A stretch of 64,000 nt of DNA from Actinomadura rupiterrae (GTDB lineage Bacteria > Actinomycetota > Actinomycetes > Streptosporangiales > Streptosporangiaceae), in the NCBI RefSeq assembly GCF_024172125.1, contig NZ_JAMZEA010000005.1:558001-622000 (forward strand), written 5' to 3'. The notes below the pieces were generated by a model, which saw only the letters and a list, made by a program, of their open reading frames with translations, was not told where the DNA came from and ran no database searches. The position numbers were made by a program, and so were the translations under genes. This document shows, piece after piece, positions 23,715 through 32,484 of this stretch. Numbering within the stretch: position 1 is the stretch's first letter; each line of letters starts with the position of its first letter.

Positions 23715-25268
23715 ATGGCTGACGAGCAGCTGACCGGCGCCGAGCGTCCCGGCGCGCCGCCGGACCCGCCGGACGCGCCGGGCGGCGACCGGCTGGACCG
23801 CGGCGTCATCGTGCTCGGGCTGGTGGTCGTCTGCGGCACGGTGATGGCGATCCTCGACACCACCATCGTCAACGTGGCGCTCCGCACGCTCGGCGACGAC
23901 TTCCACGCCGGGCTGTCCACGATCCAGTGGGTCGTCACCGGCTACCTGCTCGCGCTCGCGATGGTGATCCCGCTGACCGGCTGGGCCATCGACCGGTTCG
24001 GCGGACGCCGCGTCTGGATGACGTCGATCGCGCTGTTCGTCCTCGGGTCGGCGCTGGCCGGGTCGGCGTGGAACGTGGGCACGCTGATCGCGTTCCGGAT
24101 CGTGCAGGGCCTCGGCGGCGGCATGCTGATGCCGACCGGGATGGCGATCCTGACCATGGCCGCCGGGCCGCGCCGGATGGGCCGCGTGATGAGCATCGTC
24201 GGCGTCCCGATGCTGCTCGGACCGGTGTTCGGGCCGGTCATCGGCGGGTACCTGGTCGAGCGCGCGGACTGGCGGTGGATCTTCTTCGTGAACCTTCCGG
24301 TCGGCGCGCTCGCGCTGCTGCTGGCCTGGTGGAAGATCCCCGGCGGACGGCCCCGGGAGGACGGCGCGGCGCTCGACCTGCGCGGCATGCTGCTGCTGTC
24401 GCCGGGGTTCGTGCTGCTGATCTACGGGCTGTCCCGGGCGAGCGGAGGCGGCGGGTTCGGCCAGGCGTCCACGATCGCGTGGCTGGCCACCGGGGGCGTG
24501 CTCGTCGCGGCGTTCATCGCGCACGCCGCGCTGCGCGGCGACCGGGCGCTGATCGACGTCCGGCTCTACCGGGACCGGACGTACGCGACCGCGTCCGCCG
24601 TGGCGTTCCTGGTCGGCACCGTCCTGCTCGGCTCGATGCTGCTGATCCCGCTGTACTACCAGGTCGGACGCGGCGAGGGCGCGCTCGCCGCCGGGCTGCT
24701 GATGGCGCCGCAGGGCCTCGGCGCGGCGGTGTCCATGCCGTTCGCCGGGATGCTCACCGACCGCCTCGGCGCGGGACGCGTCGTGCCCGTCGGGGTCGTC
24801 GTGCTGACGCTCGGGACCGTCCCGTTCACCCAGGTCCATGCCGATACGTCGTTCTGGCTGCTCGGCGCCGCGATGTTCGTCCGCGGCCTCGGGATCGGCG
24901 CGACCATGATGCCGTCCATGTCGGCGGCGGTCGCCACGCTGCGCCGGGACGCCGTCCCGCGCGCGACCAGCGCGCTCAACATCATCGTCCAGCTGGGCGG
25001 CTCGTTCGGGACGGCGCTGCTGGCGGTCGTCCTGTCCCGGGAGATCACCGCGCGCATGCCCGCCGCCGCGCGTGGTGCGACGGGCGGACGCGTCGGCGGC
25101 GAGATCCCGGAGAAGCTGCGCCCGCTGGTAGCGCCGCATCTCGCCCAGGCGTTCGCCACCACCTTCTGGGTCGCCCTCGCCCTGGGCGCGGCGCTGATCA
25201 TCCCCGCGCTCCTACTCCCCCACCACGGCAACCGCGCCAGCAACGACGCGCCGCCGCCTGTGGCGTGA
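23715..25268 (+). CDS. MFS drug-type exporter (DHA2, EmrB/QacA)
   Basis: 517 residues, about 14 transmembrane segments. Motifs: VMAILDTTIVNVALRTLGDDF (start of helix 1, quoted by LDTTIVNVAL), GWAIDRFGGRRVWM (motif A), RIVQGLGGGMLMPTGMAIL and GPVFGPVIGGYLVERADWRWIFFVNLP (motif C and following), all diagnostic of the DHA2 family of proton-driven exporters. ATG at 23715 has AAGGGGG 6 nt before it. The N-terminal 30 residues are polar. Substrate unknown. Confidence 0.92.
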   Translation: MADEQLTGAERPGAPPDPPDAPGGDRLDRGVIVLGLVVVCGTVMAILDTTIVNVALRTLGDDFHAGLSTIQWVVTGYLLALAMVIPLTGWAIDRFGGRRVWMTSIALFVLGSALAGSAWNVGTLIAFRIVQGLGGGMLMPTGMAILTMAAGPRRMGRVMSIVGVPMLLGPVFGPVIGGYLVERADWRWIFFVNLPVGALALLLAWWKIPGGRPREDGAALDLRGMLLLSPGFVLLIYGLSRASGGGGFGQASTIAWLATGGVLVAAFIAHAALRGDRALIDVRLYRDRTYATASAVAFLVGTVLLGSMLLIPLYYQVGRGEGALAAGLLMAPQGLGAAVSMPFAGMLTDRLGAGRVVPVGVVVLTLGTVPFTQVHADTSFWLLGAAMFVRGLGIGATMMPSMSAAVATLRRDAVPRATSALNIIVQLGGSFGTALLAVVLSREITARMPAAARGATGGRVGGEIPEKLRPLVAPHLAQAFATTFWVALALGAALIIPALLLPHHGNRASNDAPPPVA

Positions 25269-25321
25269 GCCGGGCCACGCGGTCACGCCCGAGCGGGACG
25301 ACGGCCGTATGAGGGGGCAGG

Positions 25322-26248
25322 TCAGGAGGCGATGTCCCAGGCGGACGGGTCGGATTCGTGTTCGCGGATCAGGGCGCGGGCGCGGCGGGCGTCGGGGCTG
25401 TAGCGGTAGCGCTCGGGGACGACCCGGGTCGTCCGGTAGAGGCCCTTGAGGGTCAGGGTCGCGGCCAGGTCGGACGTCGGGAGGCCCGGCAGGCCGTACT
25501 TGCGGCGCGCCCAGCGCGGCAGCGTGGAGACGACGAGCAGCCCGACCGCCGGCGCGGCGAGCTTGAGCGGGACGAGCCGGCTCGGCAGGGCCGGGTTGAA
25601 CATCCGGCGGAAGCCCTCCTTCGCCTCGTCGCACGCCCACACCACGCGGCGCATGTCGGCGTAGTAGTCGCGCATCTCGGCGACGCTGGACGGGACGTCC
25701 GCCGGGTCGAGGCCGACGACCTCGGCGGCGAGGCGCTGCTCGTCCACGAACCGGTCGGCGTCGGCGCGGCTCAGCGGGACGCCGGAGCGGCGCGCGACGT
25801 CCAGGTAGGAGTCGACCTCGCCCATGTGCACCCAGAGCAGGTTCTCCGGCTCGTCCACGCGGAACTCCTGGCCGGTGCGCATGTCCACGCCGGTGAGCTT
25901 GGAGTGCAGCTTGCGGATGCGGCGCCCGACGCGCTCGACCTCCTCGGTCGTCCCCCAGGTGCGGACGCGGACGAACTCGACCGTCCGGCCGAGCCGGGCC
26001 CACGCGGTCGCCGGGTCCATCAGCTCGGAGTTCTGGGCGGTGCCCCACATCGAGTGCGGGTGCAGGGCCTGGAGCAGCAGCGCGCGGATCCCGCCGACGA
26101 TCAGCACCGGCTCGCCCATGACCCGCCAGGTCACCGACTCCGGCCCGAACAGCCCGAAGTCGTCGCCCGGGCCGTCCGGCCCGCCGTCCTGGAAGGCCAG
26201 GGCCTCGCCCGGGCCGCCGGCCTCCGAAGCGCGCGCGTCGGTCTCCAT
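25322..26248 (-). CDS. MpaB/rubber-oxygenase-like protein (DUF2236)
   Basis: 308-residue protein of the oxygenase MpaB/latex-clearing-type family. Typical features: FGPESVTWRVMGEPVLIVGGIRALLLQALHP near the N-terminus (here VMGEPVLIVGGIRALLLQ), RLGRTVEFVRVRTWGTTEE, the haem-ligand region HMGEVDSYL, and FNPALPSRLVPLKL later. The ATG at 26248 is used since the upstream extension is basic and unrelated. Members bind haem b; substrates are mostly unknown. No partner gene is evident, so function stays general. Confidence 0.85.
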   Translation of the reverse strand: METDARASEAGGPGEALAFQDGGPDGPGDDFGLFGPESVTWRVMGEPVLIVGGIRALLLQALHPHSMWGTAQNSELMDPATAWARLGRTVEFVRVRTWGTTEEVERVGRRIRKLHSKLTGVDMRTGQEFRVDEPENLLWVHMGEVDSYLDVARRSGVPLSRADADRFVDEQRLAAEVVGLDPADVPSSVAEMRDYYADMRRVVWACDEAKEGFRRMFNPALPSRLVPLKLAAPAVGLLVVSTLPRWARRKYGLPGLPTSDLAATLTLKGLYRTTRVVPERYRYSPDARRARALIREHESDPSAWDIAS

Positions 26249-26431
26249 CGTCCGCCCCTTCCCGCACGGTTTCCGCGCCCTGCGGCGCCGCTCATGCCCC
26301 ACGAGGTAACCACGGACGGCGCAGCAAGTACCCACTTATTTCCCGGATATGGCCCGCCTCACACCGCCCGGACGATCACGTGAGCCCCCGAGCCCTGCGT
26401 CCCGGAGACGCAGTGCCCGAGGCGTCCCGGG

Positions 26432-26779
26432 TCAGGCTTCCTCGGGTTCGGGCTCGTTCGGGCCGGTCTGCTCGGCGACCCAGGCGAGGTAATCCATGCT
26501 GCCCGCGACGACCGGGGTCGCGACGATCTCCGGGGTGTCATAGGAGTGCTCGTCGGTGATGAGGCTGGCCAGCTCGTCGAACCGGTCGACGGTGGTCTTG
26601 AACACCACCATCCACTCCTCCGCCGACTCGATCTCGCCCTCCCACCAGTAGGTGCTGGCGATCGGGCCGATCAGCTGGGCGCAGGCGGCCAGCCGCTCGG
26701 CGACGGCGGACCGGGCGAGCTCCGCCGCCTCCGCCCGCGAGTCGGTCGTGGTGGTCACCTGCACATACGCGTCGGCCAT
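26432..26779 (-). CDS. cutA: CutA1 divalent-ion tolerance protein
   Basis: 115 residues, the usual CutA size. Motifs: VQVTTTTDSRAEAAELARSAVAERLAACAQL (quoted here by AERLAACAQL), STYWWEGEIESAEEWMVVFKTT, and HSYDTPEIVATPV. Forms a trimer of ferredoxin-like subunits; linked to copper tolerance in bacteria, though its precise role is unsettled. The C-terminus has a short acidic tail (EPEPEEA). It is 3.3 kb from csoR, which may be chance. Confidence 0.95.
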   Translation of the reverse strand: MADAYVQVTTTTDSRAEAAELARSAVAERLAACAQLIGPIASTYWWEGEIESAEEWMVVFKTTVDRFDELASLITDEHSYDTPEIVATPVVAGSMDYLAWVAEQTGPNEPEPEEA

Positions 26780-26894
26780 GCCCCGTCTCCTTCCCCCGTG
26801 GAACCGATCGTAGGCATCGGGGCCCGGATCGGCCTCGCGCCCCGCTGCGGGACGTGGACGCGAGGCGGCCGGGCGTACGGTCGCCGACTCAGTG

Positions 26895-27056
26895 CTGAGG
26901 CCGGACGACCGGACGGCCGCTGGCTCAGCACTGAGGCCGGACGACCGGACGGTCGCGGCGTCAGCGCTGGGGCCGGACGACCGGACGGTCGCTGGCTCAG
27001 CGCTGAGGCCGGATGACCGGACGGTCGCTGGCTCAGCGCTGGGGCCGGACGACCAG
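26895..27056. repeat. 36-bp tandem array including the ggt stop codon
   Basis: Five units begin at 26895, 26931, 26967, 27003 and 27039, spaced exactly 36 bp (CTGRGGCCGGAYGACC, then GGACGGTCGCTGGCTCAG). The ggt stop codon lies in the fourth unit. Because 36 is a multiple of three, each unit keeps a TGA in the same minus-strand frame, so any loss of a unit still gives a stop. Confidence 0.9.
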
Positions 27057-28943
27057 GGCGCTTCCGCCGTGGCGGCGCACGGGTTCCGCGACGGCCTGGA
27101 CGAGTCCCGGCGCGAGGAACTCCAGGCCGGTCGCGGCGCCGATCTGGCCGACCGGCGGGCCGGGCCACAGCTGCAACCGGTGCCCGCGAGCCGCGAGTCC
27201 CATGCCGTACTTGTCGAGGAATGCCTGTTCCGCGAAGACCTGCGGGGTGTTGCGCTGCGTTGCGCGGGGCGCGGCGAGCGCGTCCGGCAGGCTCATCCCG
27301 AGGTCGATCCGGTTCAGCAGGATCTGCAGCACGGTCGTGATGATCGTCGAGCCGCCGGGGGTGCCGACCGCGAGCACCGGACGGCCGTCCTTCAGCACGA
27401 TCGTCGGGGCCATGCTGCTGCGCGGGCGCTTCTCGGGTCCCGGGACGTTCGGGTCGGCGGGCTGGCCGGGCGCGGGCGGCTGGAAGCTGAAGTCGGTCAG
27501 CTCGTTGTTGAGCAGGAAGCCGCGTCCGGGGACGGTCAGGCCGCTGCCGCCGAACTGCTCGATCGACAATGTGTAGGACGCGACGTTCCCCCACCGGTCG
27601 GCGACGACCAGGTGCGTGGTCTGCGGGCCCTCGGCGGCGAGTGCACGTGTCGTGTTGCCCGGCGGCTTGCAGGGCGGGTAGTCGCCGTCGGGGTTCCCCG
27701 GCGCGACGGGCGCGGGCGCGGCGGCGTCCGGCTTGATGAGGCAGGCACGCTCGCGGGCGTATCCCTGCGACAGCAGCTCCTTCACCGGGACGGTCACCTT
27801 GTCGGCGTCGCCGATGTAGCGGCCGCGGTCGGCGTAGGCGAGCTTGGACGCCTCCAGGTAGTAGTGCAGCGCGGTGACCGGGTCCTTGGGGCTGAGGTGG
27901 AAGTTGCCGAGGATGTTCAGCGCCTCGCCGACGGTGATCCCGCCGGACGACGAGGGCGCCATCCCGTACACGTCCAGGCCGCGGTACTCCACGTGCGTCG
28001 GGTCGCGCCAGACCGGCCTGTAGGCGGGCAGGTCGGCGTCCGCCATCAGTCCGGGCCGGACGTTGCGGGTGGCGGCCGGGTCCTTCGGCGGGTGCTGGAC
28101 GGTCCGGACGATCTCCTTGCCCAGCTCGCCCCCGTACAGCCAGGACGGCCCGCGCCGCGCCAGCTCCCGGTAGGTCCGCGCGAGGTCGGGGTTGCGGAAC
28201 GTGGAGCCGACCTGCGGCAGCTTCCCGCCGGGCAGGAACAGGTCCCGCGTCGGGACGATGTCGCGGAACCGCGCCTCGTTCGTGGCGGTCTGGTCCTGGA
28301 ACTCCTGGTCGACGGTGAAGCCGTGCTCGGCGACGCGGATGGCGGGCTGGAGCAGCGCGGCCATCGAGCGCGAGCCGAACCGGCGGAGCCCGGCGTCCCA
28401 CTGGGCGACCGTGCCGGGCACGCCGACGGACAGTCCGCTTGTCACGGCCTGGTCGAAGGGCAGCGGCTGGTTCGTGGTCGGGTCGATGAAGGAGGTGTCC
28501 TTCATCGCCTTGGGGGCCTTCTCGCGTCCGTCGATCGTGTAGACGCGGCGGGTGCGGGCGTCGTAGTAGGTGAAGTAGCCGCCGCCCCCGATCGCCGACA
28601 CGTACGGCTCGGTGACGCCGAGGGTCGCGGTGGCGGCGACGGCTGCGTCCATCGCGTTGCCGCCGTGCCGCAGGACTTCCAGGGCGCTGCGGCTCGCGTC
28701 CAGGTCGACGGTGGAGACGGCGCCTCCGTAGCCGGTCGCGACGGGCTGCTTGGCGTCCGGCGGGCGGTGCGACGACGGCGGGTCGGCGGCGGCCTGGCCG
28801 GGAACGGCCAGCGCGGCGGCGGCGGTGACGGCCGCGGCGACGGCGACACCCCTGCGGCCACTGGACGGACGGCGGAACGGGCTGCTGGACGGGCGGCGGG
28901 ACAGGCGGCGCGCGCTGCGGCGGGACGGCGCGGGGAACGACAC
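27033..28943 (-). CDS. ggt: Gamma-glutamyltransferase
   Basis: 636-residue secreted gamma-glutamyltranspeptidase that cleaves and transfers gamma-glutamyl groups, for example from glutathione. Signal sequence: basic start, then GVAVAAAVTAAAALAVPGQAAA. Motifs: GGNAMDAAVAATATLGVTEPY, the active-site TTHLVVADRWGNVASYTLSI (first Thr becomes the N-terminal nucleophile after autocleavage), FLLNNELTDFSFQP, SSMAPTIVLKDGRPVLAVGTPGG. An insertion around residues 410-440 (DAAAPAPVAPGNPDGDYPPCKPP) precedes the cleavage site. GTG at 28943 is favoured by GGAGGAGG just upstream; another start at 28973 is possible. The 3' end is embedded in a 36-bp tandem array. Confidence 0.93.
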   Translation of the reverse strand: MSFPAPSRRSARRLSRRPSSSPFRRPSSGRRGVAVAAAVTAAAALAVPGQAAADPPSSHRPPDAKQPVATGYGGAVSTVDLDASRSALEVLRHGGNAMDAAVAATATLGVTEPYVSAIGGGGYFTYYDARTRRVYTIDGREKAPKAMKDTSFIDPTTNQPLPFDQAVTSGLSVGVPGTVAQWDAGLRRFGSRSMAALLQPAIRVAEHGFTVDQEFQDQTATNEARFRDIVPTRDLFLPGGKLPQVGSTFRNPDLARTYRELARRGPSWLYGGELGKEIVRTVQHPPKDPAATRNVRPGLMADADLPAYRPVWRDPTHVEYRGLDVYGMAPSSSGGITVGEALNILGNFHLSPKDPVTALHYYLEASKLAYADRGRYIGDADKVTVPVKELLSQGYARERACLIKPDAAAPAPVAPGNPDGDYPPCKPPGNTTRALAAEGPQTTHLVVADRWGNVASYTLSIEQFGGSGLTVPGRGFLLNNELTDFSFQPPAPGQPADPNVPGPEKRPRSSMAPTIVLKDGRPVLAVGTPGGSTIITTVLQILLNRIDLGMSLPDALAAPRATQRNTPQVFAEQAFLDKYGMGLAARGHRLQLWPGPPVGQIGAATGLEFLAPGLVQAVAEPVRRHGGSALVVRPQR

Positions 28944-29247
28944 GGGACCTCCTCCGGAACCGGCGTCCCCCAAGGTGCCACCGATCTCCGCCGAGCGCCA
29001 GCGTCCCGACCGACCCCGGACGCCCCGCGACAGCCCTTACCTGCAAGGGCTTCCTGAAGATCGGCCGGTCCGGGCGCGGCCGCCCGGGCGGTCGCGGTGG
29101 CCTCACCTCGCCACAGCAATCTCATGGAAATCGTTGCGGTTTTACCTGTTCGTGGTGAATTCTTAGGGACTTCAGCAGTGCTGTCTCGCGAACAGCGGCG
29201 CGGGTTCAGGCCCTGGGGAAACATCGCCTAAGACCTGGGACTTCGCC
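28944..29247. other. Divergent intergenic region, ggt and APC permease
   Basis: About 300 bp shared by two divergent genes. The ggt ribosome site (GGAGGAGG on the minus strand) is visible at its left edge. A less GC-rich patch around 29120-29165 (TTTTACC..GTGAATTCTTAGG) is the likely promoter zone. No riboswitch, palindromic operator or gene was recognised. Confidence 0.4.
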
Positions 29248-31437
29248 ATGCCCAACAACATTTTCCGGCGGCTGCCGGTAGAGCGTGCGACCGGTGAGGT
29301 GCACGGCGGCCGCCACCGGCTGCGCGTGGTGTACCGCACCCGCGACCTGATCGTGCTCGGCCTCGGCGTCATGGTCGGCTCCGGGATCTTCAAGATCTCC
29401 GGGCAGCTGGCCGCGAACACCGCCGGTCCCGCCGTGATCGTCTCGTTCGTGGTGGCCGGGATCGTGTGCCTGCTGGCCGCGCTGTCCTACGCCGAGCTGT
29501 CCTCGATCATCCCGGTCGCGGGCAGCGCCTACTCGTTCTCCTACGTCGCGTTCGGCGAGGTGTGGGCGTGGGTGGTGGGCTGGTCGCTGATCCTGGAGCT
29601 GCTGCTGGCGGCGTCGGTGATCGCGCGGGCCTGGTCGCTGTTCGCGACGCAGATGCTGCACGACTTCTCGGTGCCGATACCGGGCGCGCTCGGCAGCGTG
29701 ATCGGGCAGGAGAAGGGCTTCGACGTCTTCGCGCTCGGCATCCTGGTGCTGATCGTCGCGATGCTCGCGATCGGCAGCCGGATGAGCATCCGGACGCTGT
29801 GGTTCATGGTGCTGGCGAAGCTCATCGTCATCGTCCTGCTGATCGCGACCGGGCTGAAGTTCTTCGCCCCGCACAACATGACCCCGTTCGTCCCGCCCGC
29901 GAAGGCCGCGCCGGACGACAGCGCGCAGACCGTCCTGGACGCGCTGACCGGCGCGATCACCGGCGGCTCCCCGCACGTGTTCGGCATCTGGGGCATCCTC
30001 GCCGCGACGCCCGCGATCGTGTTCGCCTACATCGGCTTCGACCTGATCGCGACCGCCGCCGAGGAGACCGACGACGCCCCGCACCGCATCCCGCGCGGCA
30101 TGATCGCCTCGCTGTGCATCGCGGTGGTGCTGTACATCGGCGTCGCGATCGCGATGCTCGGCATGGTCTCCTACAGCCGCCTCGACCCGGCCAAGCCCGC
30201 GCTCAGCACCGCGTTCGGCATGGTCGGCGCCAGCTCCATGGGCAAGATCGTGGACGTCGGCGCGGTGCTCGGCCTCACCACCGTGATCCTGGTGGTGCTG
30301 ATCAGCCTCACCCGCGTGCTGTTCTCCATGTCCCGGGACGGCCTGCTCCCGCGCGGCATCTCGGCGGTCGGCAAGTACCGCGTCCCGACCCGCGCGACGC
30401 TCGTCGCGGGCGCCGCGGCCGTGCTGATGTCGCAGACGCTCAACGTGCTGACGCTGGAGCACATGGTCGTCATCGGGACGATGTTCGCGTTCCTGTTCGT
30501 CTCCGCGTCCGTCCTGCGGATGCGCCGCGACCGCCCCGACCTGGCCCGCCCGTTCCGCGTCCCGGCCGCCCGCCTCACCGCGATCGTGACGATCGTCCTG
30601 GTCGCGTGGCTGATGCTGAACCTGGAGCTGCGCACCTGGGCCTACTTCGGCATCTGGATGGCCGGCGGCATGGTGCTTTACCTGGTTTATGGACGCCGCC
30701 GCAGCCAGCTGAAGCTCCTGCTGGCGCAGCCGCCGCCCGCGCGCATCTCCGTCCCGTACCCGGTCCCTGCGCCCACCGGCGCCCCCATGGCGCCCGGCGT
30801 CCCGGGCCCTGGCGCCTCCGGCCCGATGTCGGGCGTCCCGGCTCCGATGCGCGGAACCGCCGGCTACATGCCGGGCGGGCCGGGCGCGAGCAACCCGACG
30901 ATGGCCGCTCCTCCTCCCCCGGTCGCCCGTCCCTCCTTTGAAACGCCGTACTACGAACGGCAGCAGTACGACCGTCCGGTCTACGACTCGCCGCCGTCGA
31001 ACGACCCGTTCCAGGTCCCGCCGCAGCGCGCCGCCTACCAGGAGACGTACGGCTCGCAGGCCGGACGCGGCTACTACCAGGACGACGATGACGTCATAGG
31101 AATGGGCTACGGCCGCCCCGCCGCCGACCCGCGCTCATCGTCCGACCCGCGCTCGTCCGCGCCGCGCCCGCCGGCCGATCCGCATCCGTCCGGCCGCTAT
31201 GCAACCGGCAACCAGCCGCACCAAACCGGCGACTACCGAATGCCCCCGCAAGCAACCGGCCCCTACGCCACCCCGTACGATTCCCCGTCCGGACGCCACG
31301 CCACGGGCGGCTACCACATGCCGTCCGAGGACGACCGCTACAGCTCCGGCACCGGCCGCCACCGCAGCGGCGACCACCCCCAAACCCCACCGAACGAAGA
31401 CGACTACCCACCCCAAGGCGGCCGCCACCACCGCTAA
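29248..31437 (+). CDS. APC-family amino acid permease with long disordered tail
   Basis: 729 residues. Residues 1-480 are a 12-14 helix permease of the cationic amino acid type: RDLIVLGLGVMVGSGIFKISGQ (helix 1 Gly-rich unwinding motif, cited by GVMVGSGIF), SYAELSSIIPVAGSAYSFSYVAFGE, FAYIGFDLIATAAEETDDA, ISLTRVLFSMSRDGLLP. Residues of about 490-729 are a cytoplasmic tail rich in Pro, Tyr, Arg, Asp and Ser with recurrent YxTG, YATGGYHMP and DPRSS motifs, far longer than in typical relatives. The tail is probably disordered and may bind partners. ATG at 29248 follows a weak ribosome site. Confidence 0.9.
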   Translation: MPNNIFRRLPVERATGEVHGGRHRLRVVYRTRDLIVLGLGVMVGSGIFKISGQLAANTAGPAVIVSFVVAGIVCLLAALSYAELSSIIPVAGSAYSFSYVAFGEVWAWVVGWSLILELLLAASVIARAWSLFATQMLHDFSVPIPGALGSVIGQEKGFDVFALGILVLIVAMLAIGSRMSIRTLWFMVLAKLIVIVLLIATGLKFFAPHNMTPFVPPAKAAPDDSAQTVLDALTGAITGGSPHVFGIWGILAATPAIVFAYIGFDLIATAAEETDDAPHRIPRGMIASLCIAVVLYIGVAIAMLGMVSYSRLDPAKPALSTAFGMVGASSMGKIVDVGAVLGLTTVILVVLISLTRVLFSMSRDGLLPRGISAVGKYRVPTRATLVAGAAAVLMSQTLNVLTLEHMVVIGTMFAFLFVSASVLRMRRDRPDLARPFRVPAARLTAIVTIVLVAWLMLNLELRTWAYFGIWMAGGMVLYLVYGRRRSQLKLLLAQPPPARISVPYPVPAPTGAPMAPGVPGPGASGPMSGVPAPMRGTAGYMPGGPGASNPTMAAPPPPVARPSFETPYYERQQYDRPVYDSPPSNDPFQVPPQRAAYQETYGSQAGRGYYQDDDDVIGMGYGRPAADPRSSSDPRSSAPRPPADPHPSGRYATGNQPHQTGDYRMPPQATGPYATPYDSPSGRHATGGYHMPSEDDRYSSGTGRHRSGDHPQTPPNEDDYPPQGGRHHR

Positions 31438-31442
31438 CGGAT

Positions 31443-31476
31443 CAGGCTCGGCGCCCTCTATAGGACGCCGAGCCTG
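31443..31476. terminator. Bidirectional terminator
   Basis: CAGGCTCGGCG and CGCCGAGCCTG form a perfect 11-bp stem with a 12-nt loop, between the permease and the convergent ATPase gene. Confidence 0.8.
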
Positions 31477-31482
31477 CCCGGC

Positions 31483-31920
31483 CTACATCTCAAACCAAAC
31501 ACCCCACCGCCCGGCCGAGCCGTCGCCCGCGATCCACTCGGCCCCAGCAGCCCGCGCCAGCCCAGCCACAATGACCAACCCGCGTCCCGACTCGGCGGAG
31601 AAATCGTCCACCCCGAGGGGACGGTTATGGTCCGGAAACCGCGGCGCACCCGCAGCGCCGCCATCGTCGAGAACCTCGACCCGAACCCTCCCGGCGGACG
31701 TCCGGACGGTCACGTCAACACCGCCGCCGTCGCGCCCGGACGCCGTGTGCCGCACAGCATTCGTGACGACCTCCGTCACAACAAGGTCCAGGTCATCGAC
31801 GTCCACGGATTCCATCGGTCCGACCCACTCGCGAACCTGCGCGCGGACGGCCCGGACGTCGAGCTGCCCGTCCCGCTGCCCCGTCACCCTCCGAGTGGTG
31901 ACGGCATCCCACACCATCAC
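31483..31920 (-). CDS. Anti-sigma-like HATPase protein
   Basis: 145-residue GHKL ATPase domain of the SpoIIAB/RsbW type, common in actinomycetes as an anti-sigma factor or signalling switch. N box: DLDLVVTEVVTNAVRHT; G1 box: VEVLDDGGAAGAPRF; G2: ESGRGLVIVAGLA. No sensor domain. GTG start overlaps the stop of the small gene before it (GTGA). It neighbours DUF5753 and DUF397 genes, an arrangement seen repeatedly in streptomycete genomes in developmental or antibiotic control. Confidence 0.88.
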   Translation of the reverse strand: MMVWDAVTTRRVTGQRDGQLDVRAVRAQVREWVGPMESVDVDDLDLVVTEVVTNAVRHTASGRDGGGVDVTVRTSAGRVRVEVLDDGGAAGAPRFPDHNRPLGVDDFSAESGRGLVIVAGLARAAGAEWIAGDGSAGRWGVWFEM

Positions 31921-32213
31921 CGCACACCCGCCGCGATCTGATGCGCGGCGTGAGCGGCGCCATCGGCCGCCGCCACATGCCCGCCACCCCAGCAGAACAA
32001 CCAGGCGCCACTCACAGCTCGCATGCTGAGAACGGCGAGGGCGGTCTCACCGTCCCGCACATAGAGGACGGGCTGACCGTGCGCGGCCAACGCAAGCGAA
32101 ACCCCGCGCCCGAGCGCGTGCAGTTCCGCCATGAGCCCGACGAACAGCCGCAGCCGCGCGACCGTCCCCTCGCCACCCAGCGGAGGTGGAGCGTCCGCAG
32201 GTAGGTTGTCCAT
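31917..32213 (-). CDS. Small conserved protein next to the ATPase
   Basis: 98 residues, MDNLPADAPPPLGGEGTVARL, then VGLMAELHALGRGVSLALAAHGQPVLYVRDGETALAVLSM. A compact alpha/beta domain with one long helix, lacking recognised catalytic motifs. ATG at 32213 is preceded by GGAAAGGAG, and the frame upstream is not conserved-looking. Its stop overlaps the start of the ATPase, so both act together. Function unknown. Confidence 0.65.
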   Translation of the reverse strand: MDNLPADAPPPLGGEGTVARLRLFVGLMAELHALGRGVSLALAAHGQPVLYVRDGETALAVLSMRAVSGAWLFCWGGGHVAAADGAAHAAHQIAAGVR

Positions 32214-32427
32214 GTCCGACTCCTTTCCAGTCGGCCAAGGCCCCGGCAGGTGTGCCCGCACCCGCCGGGGCCGCTCACATGTCGGACGCCATTGAGGACG
32301 AGCGTCCGCAGCAGACGCCTGTGACGCCCAGTGCATCGACCACCGCAAGCGAGCGAAGCAATTTCGGCATTCGTCACCACTCGCATCCTTGTCGTGACAC
32401 TCTGACATCCGACCTACTCGCACCGTA

Positions 32428-32466
32428 GGTTGCAAGGTGCAGCAGCACAAGCGAGTTGCAGAAACT
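32428..32466. promoter_or_regulatory. GTTGCA repeats before the DUF5753 regulator
   Basis: GGTTGCAAGGTGCA (32428-32441) and GCGAGTTGCAGAAACT (32451-32466), just upstream of the HTH gene. GCGAGTTGCA occurs identically at 36819-36828 ahead of the methyltransferase gene. Candidate operator of the regulator. Confidence 0.45.
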
Positions 32467-32484
32467 CCCCGGAAGGATCGTCAG

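Noticed and set aside
26895..27056. CRISPR-like 36-bp periodicity
   Set aside because: The full period is repeat with no variable spacers, and no cas genes are present.
26892..29057. Long plus-strand frame opposite ggt with a 12-residue repeat
   Set aside because: It mirrors ggt, whose motifs are complete. The repeat is the 36-bp DNA array read in the other direction.
28944..29247. Riboswitch before the APC permease
   Set aside because: No conserved core of known amino acid, c-di-AMP or T-box elements could be recognised by eye.
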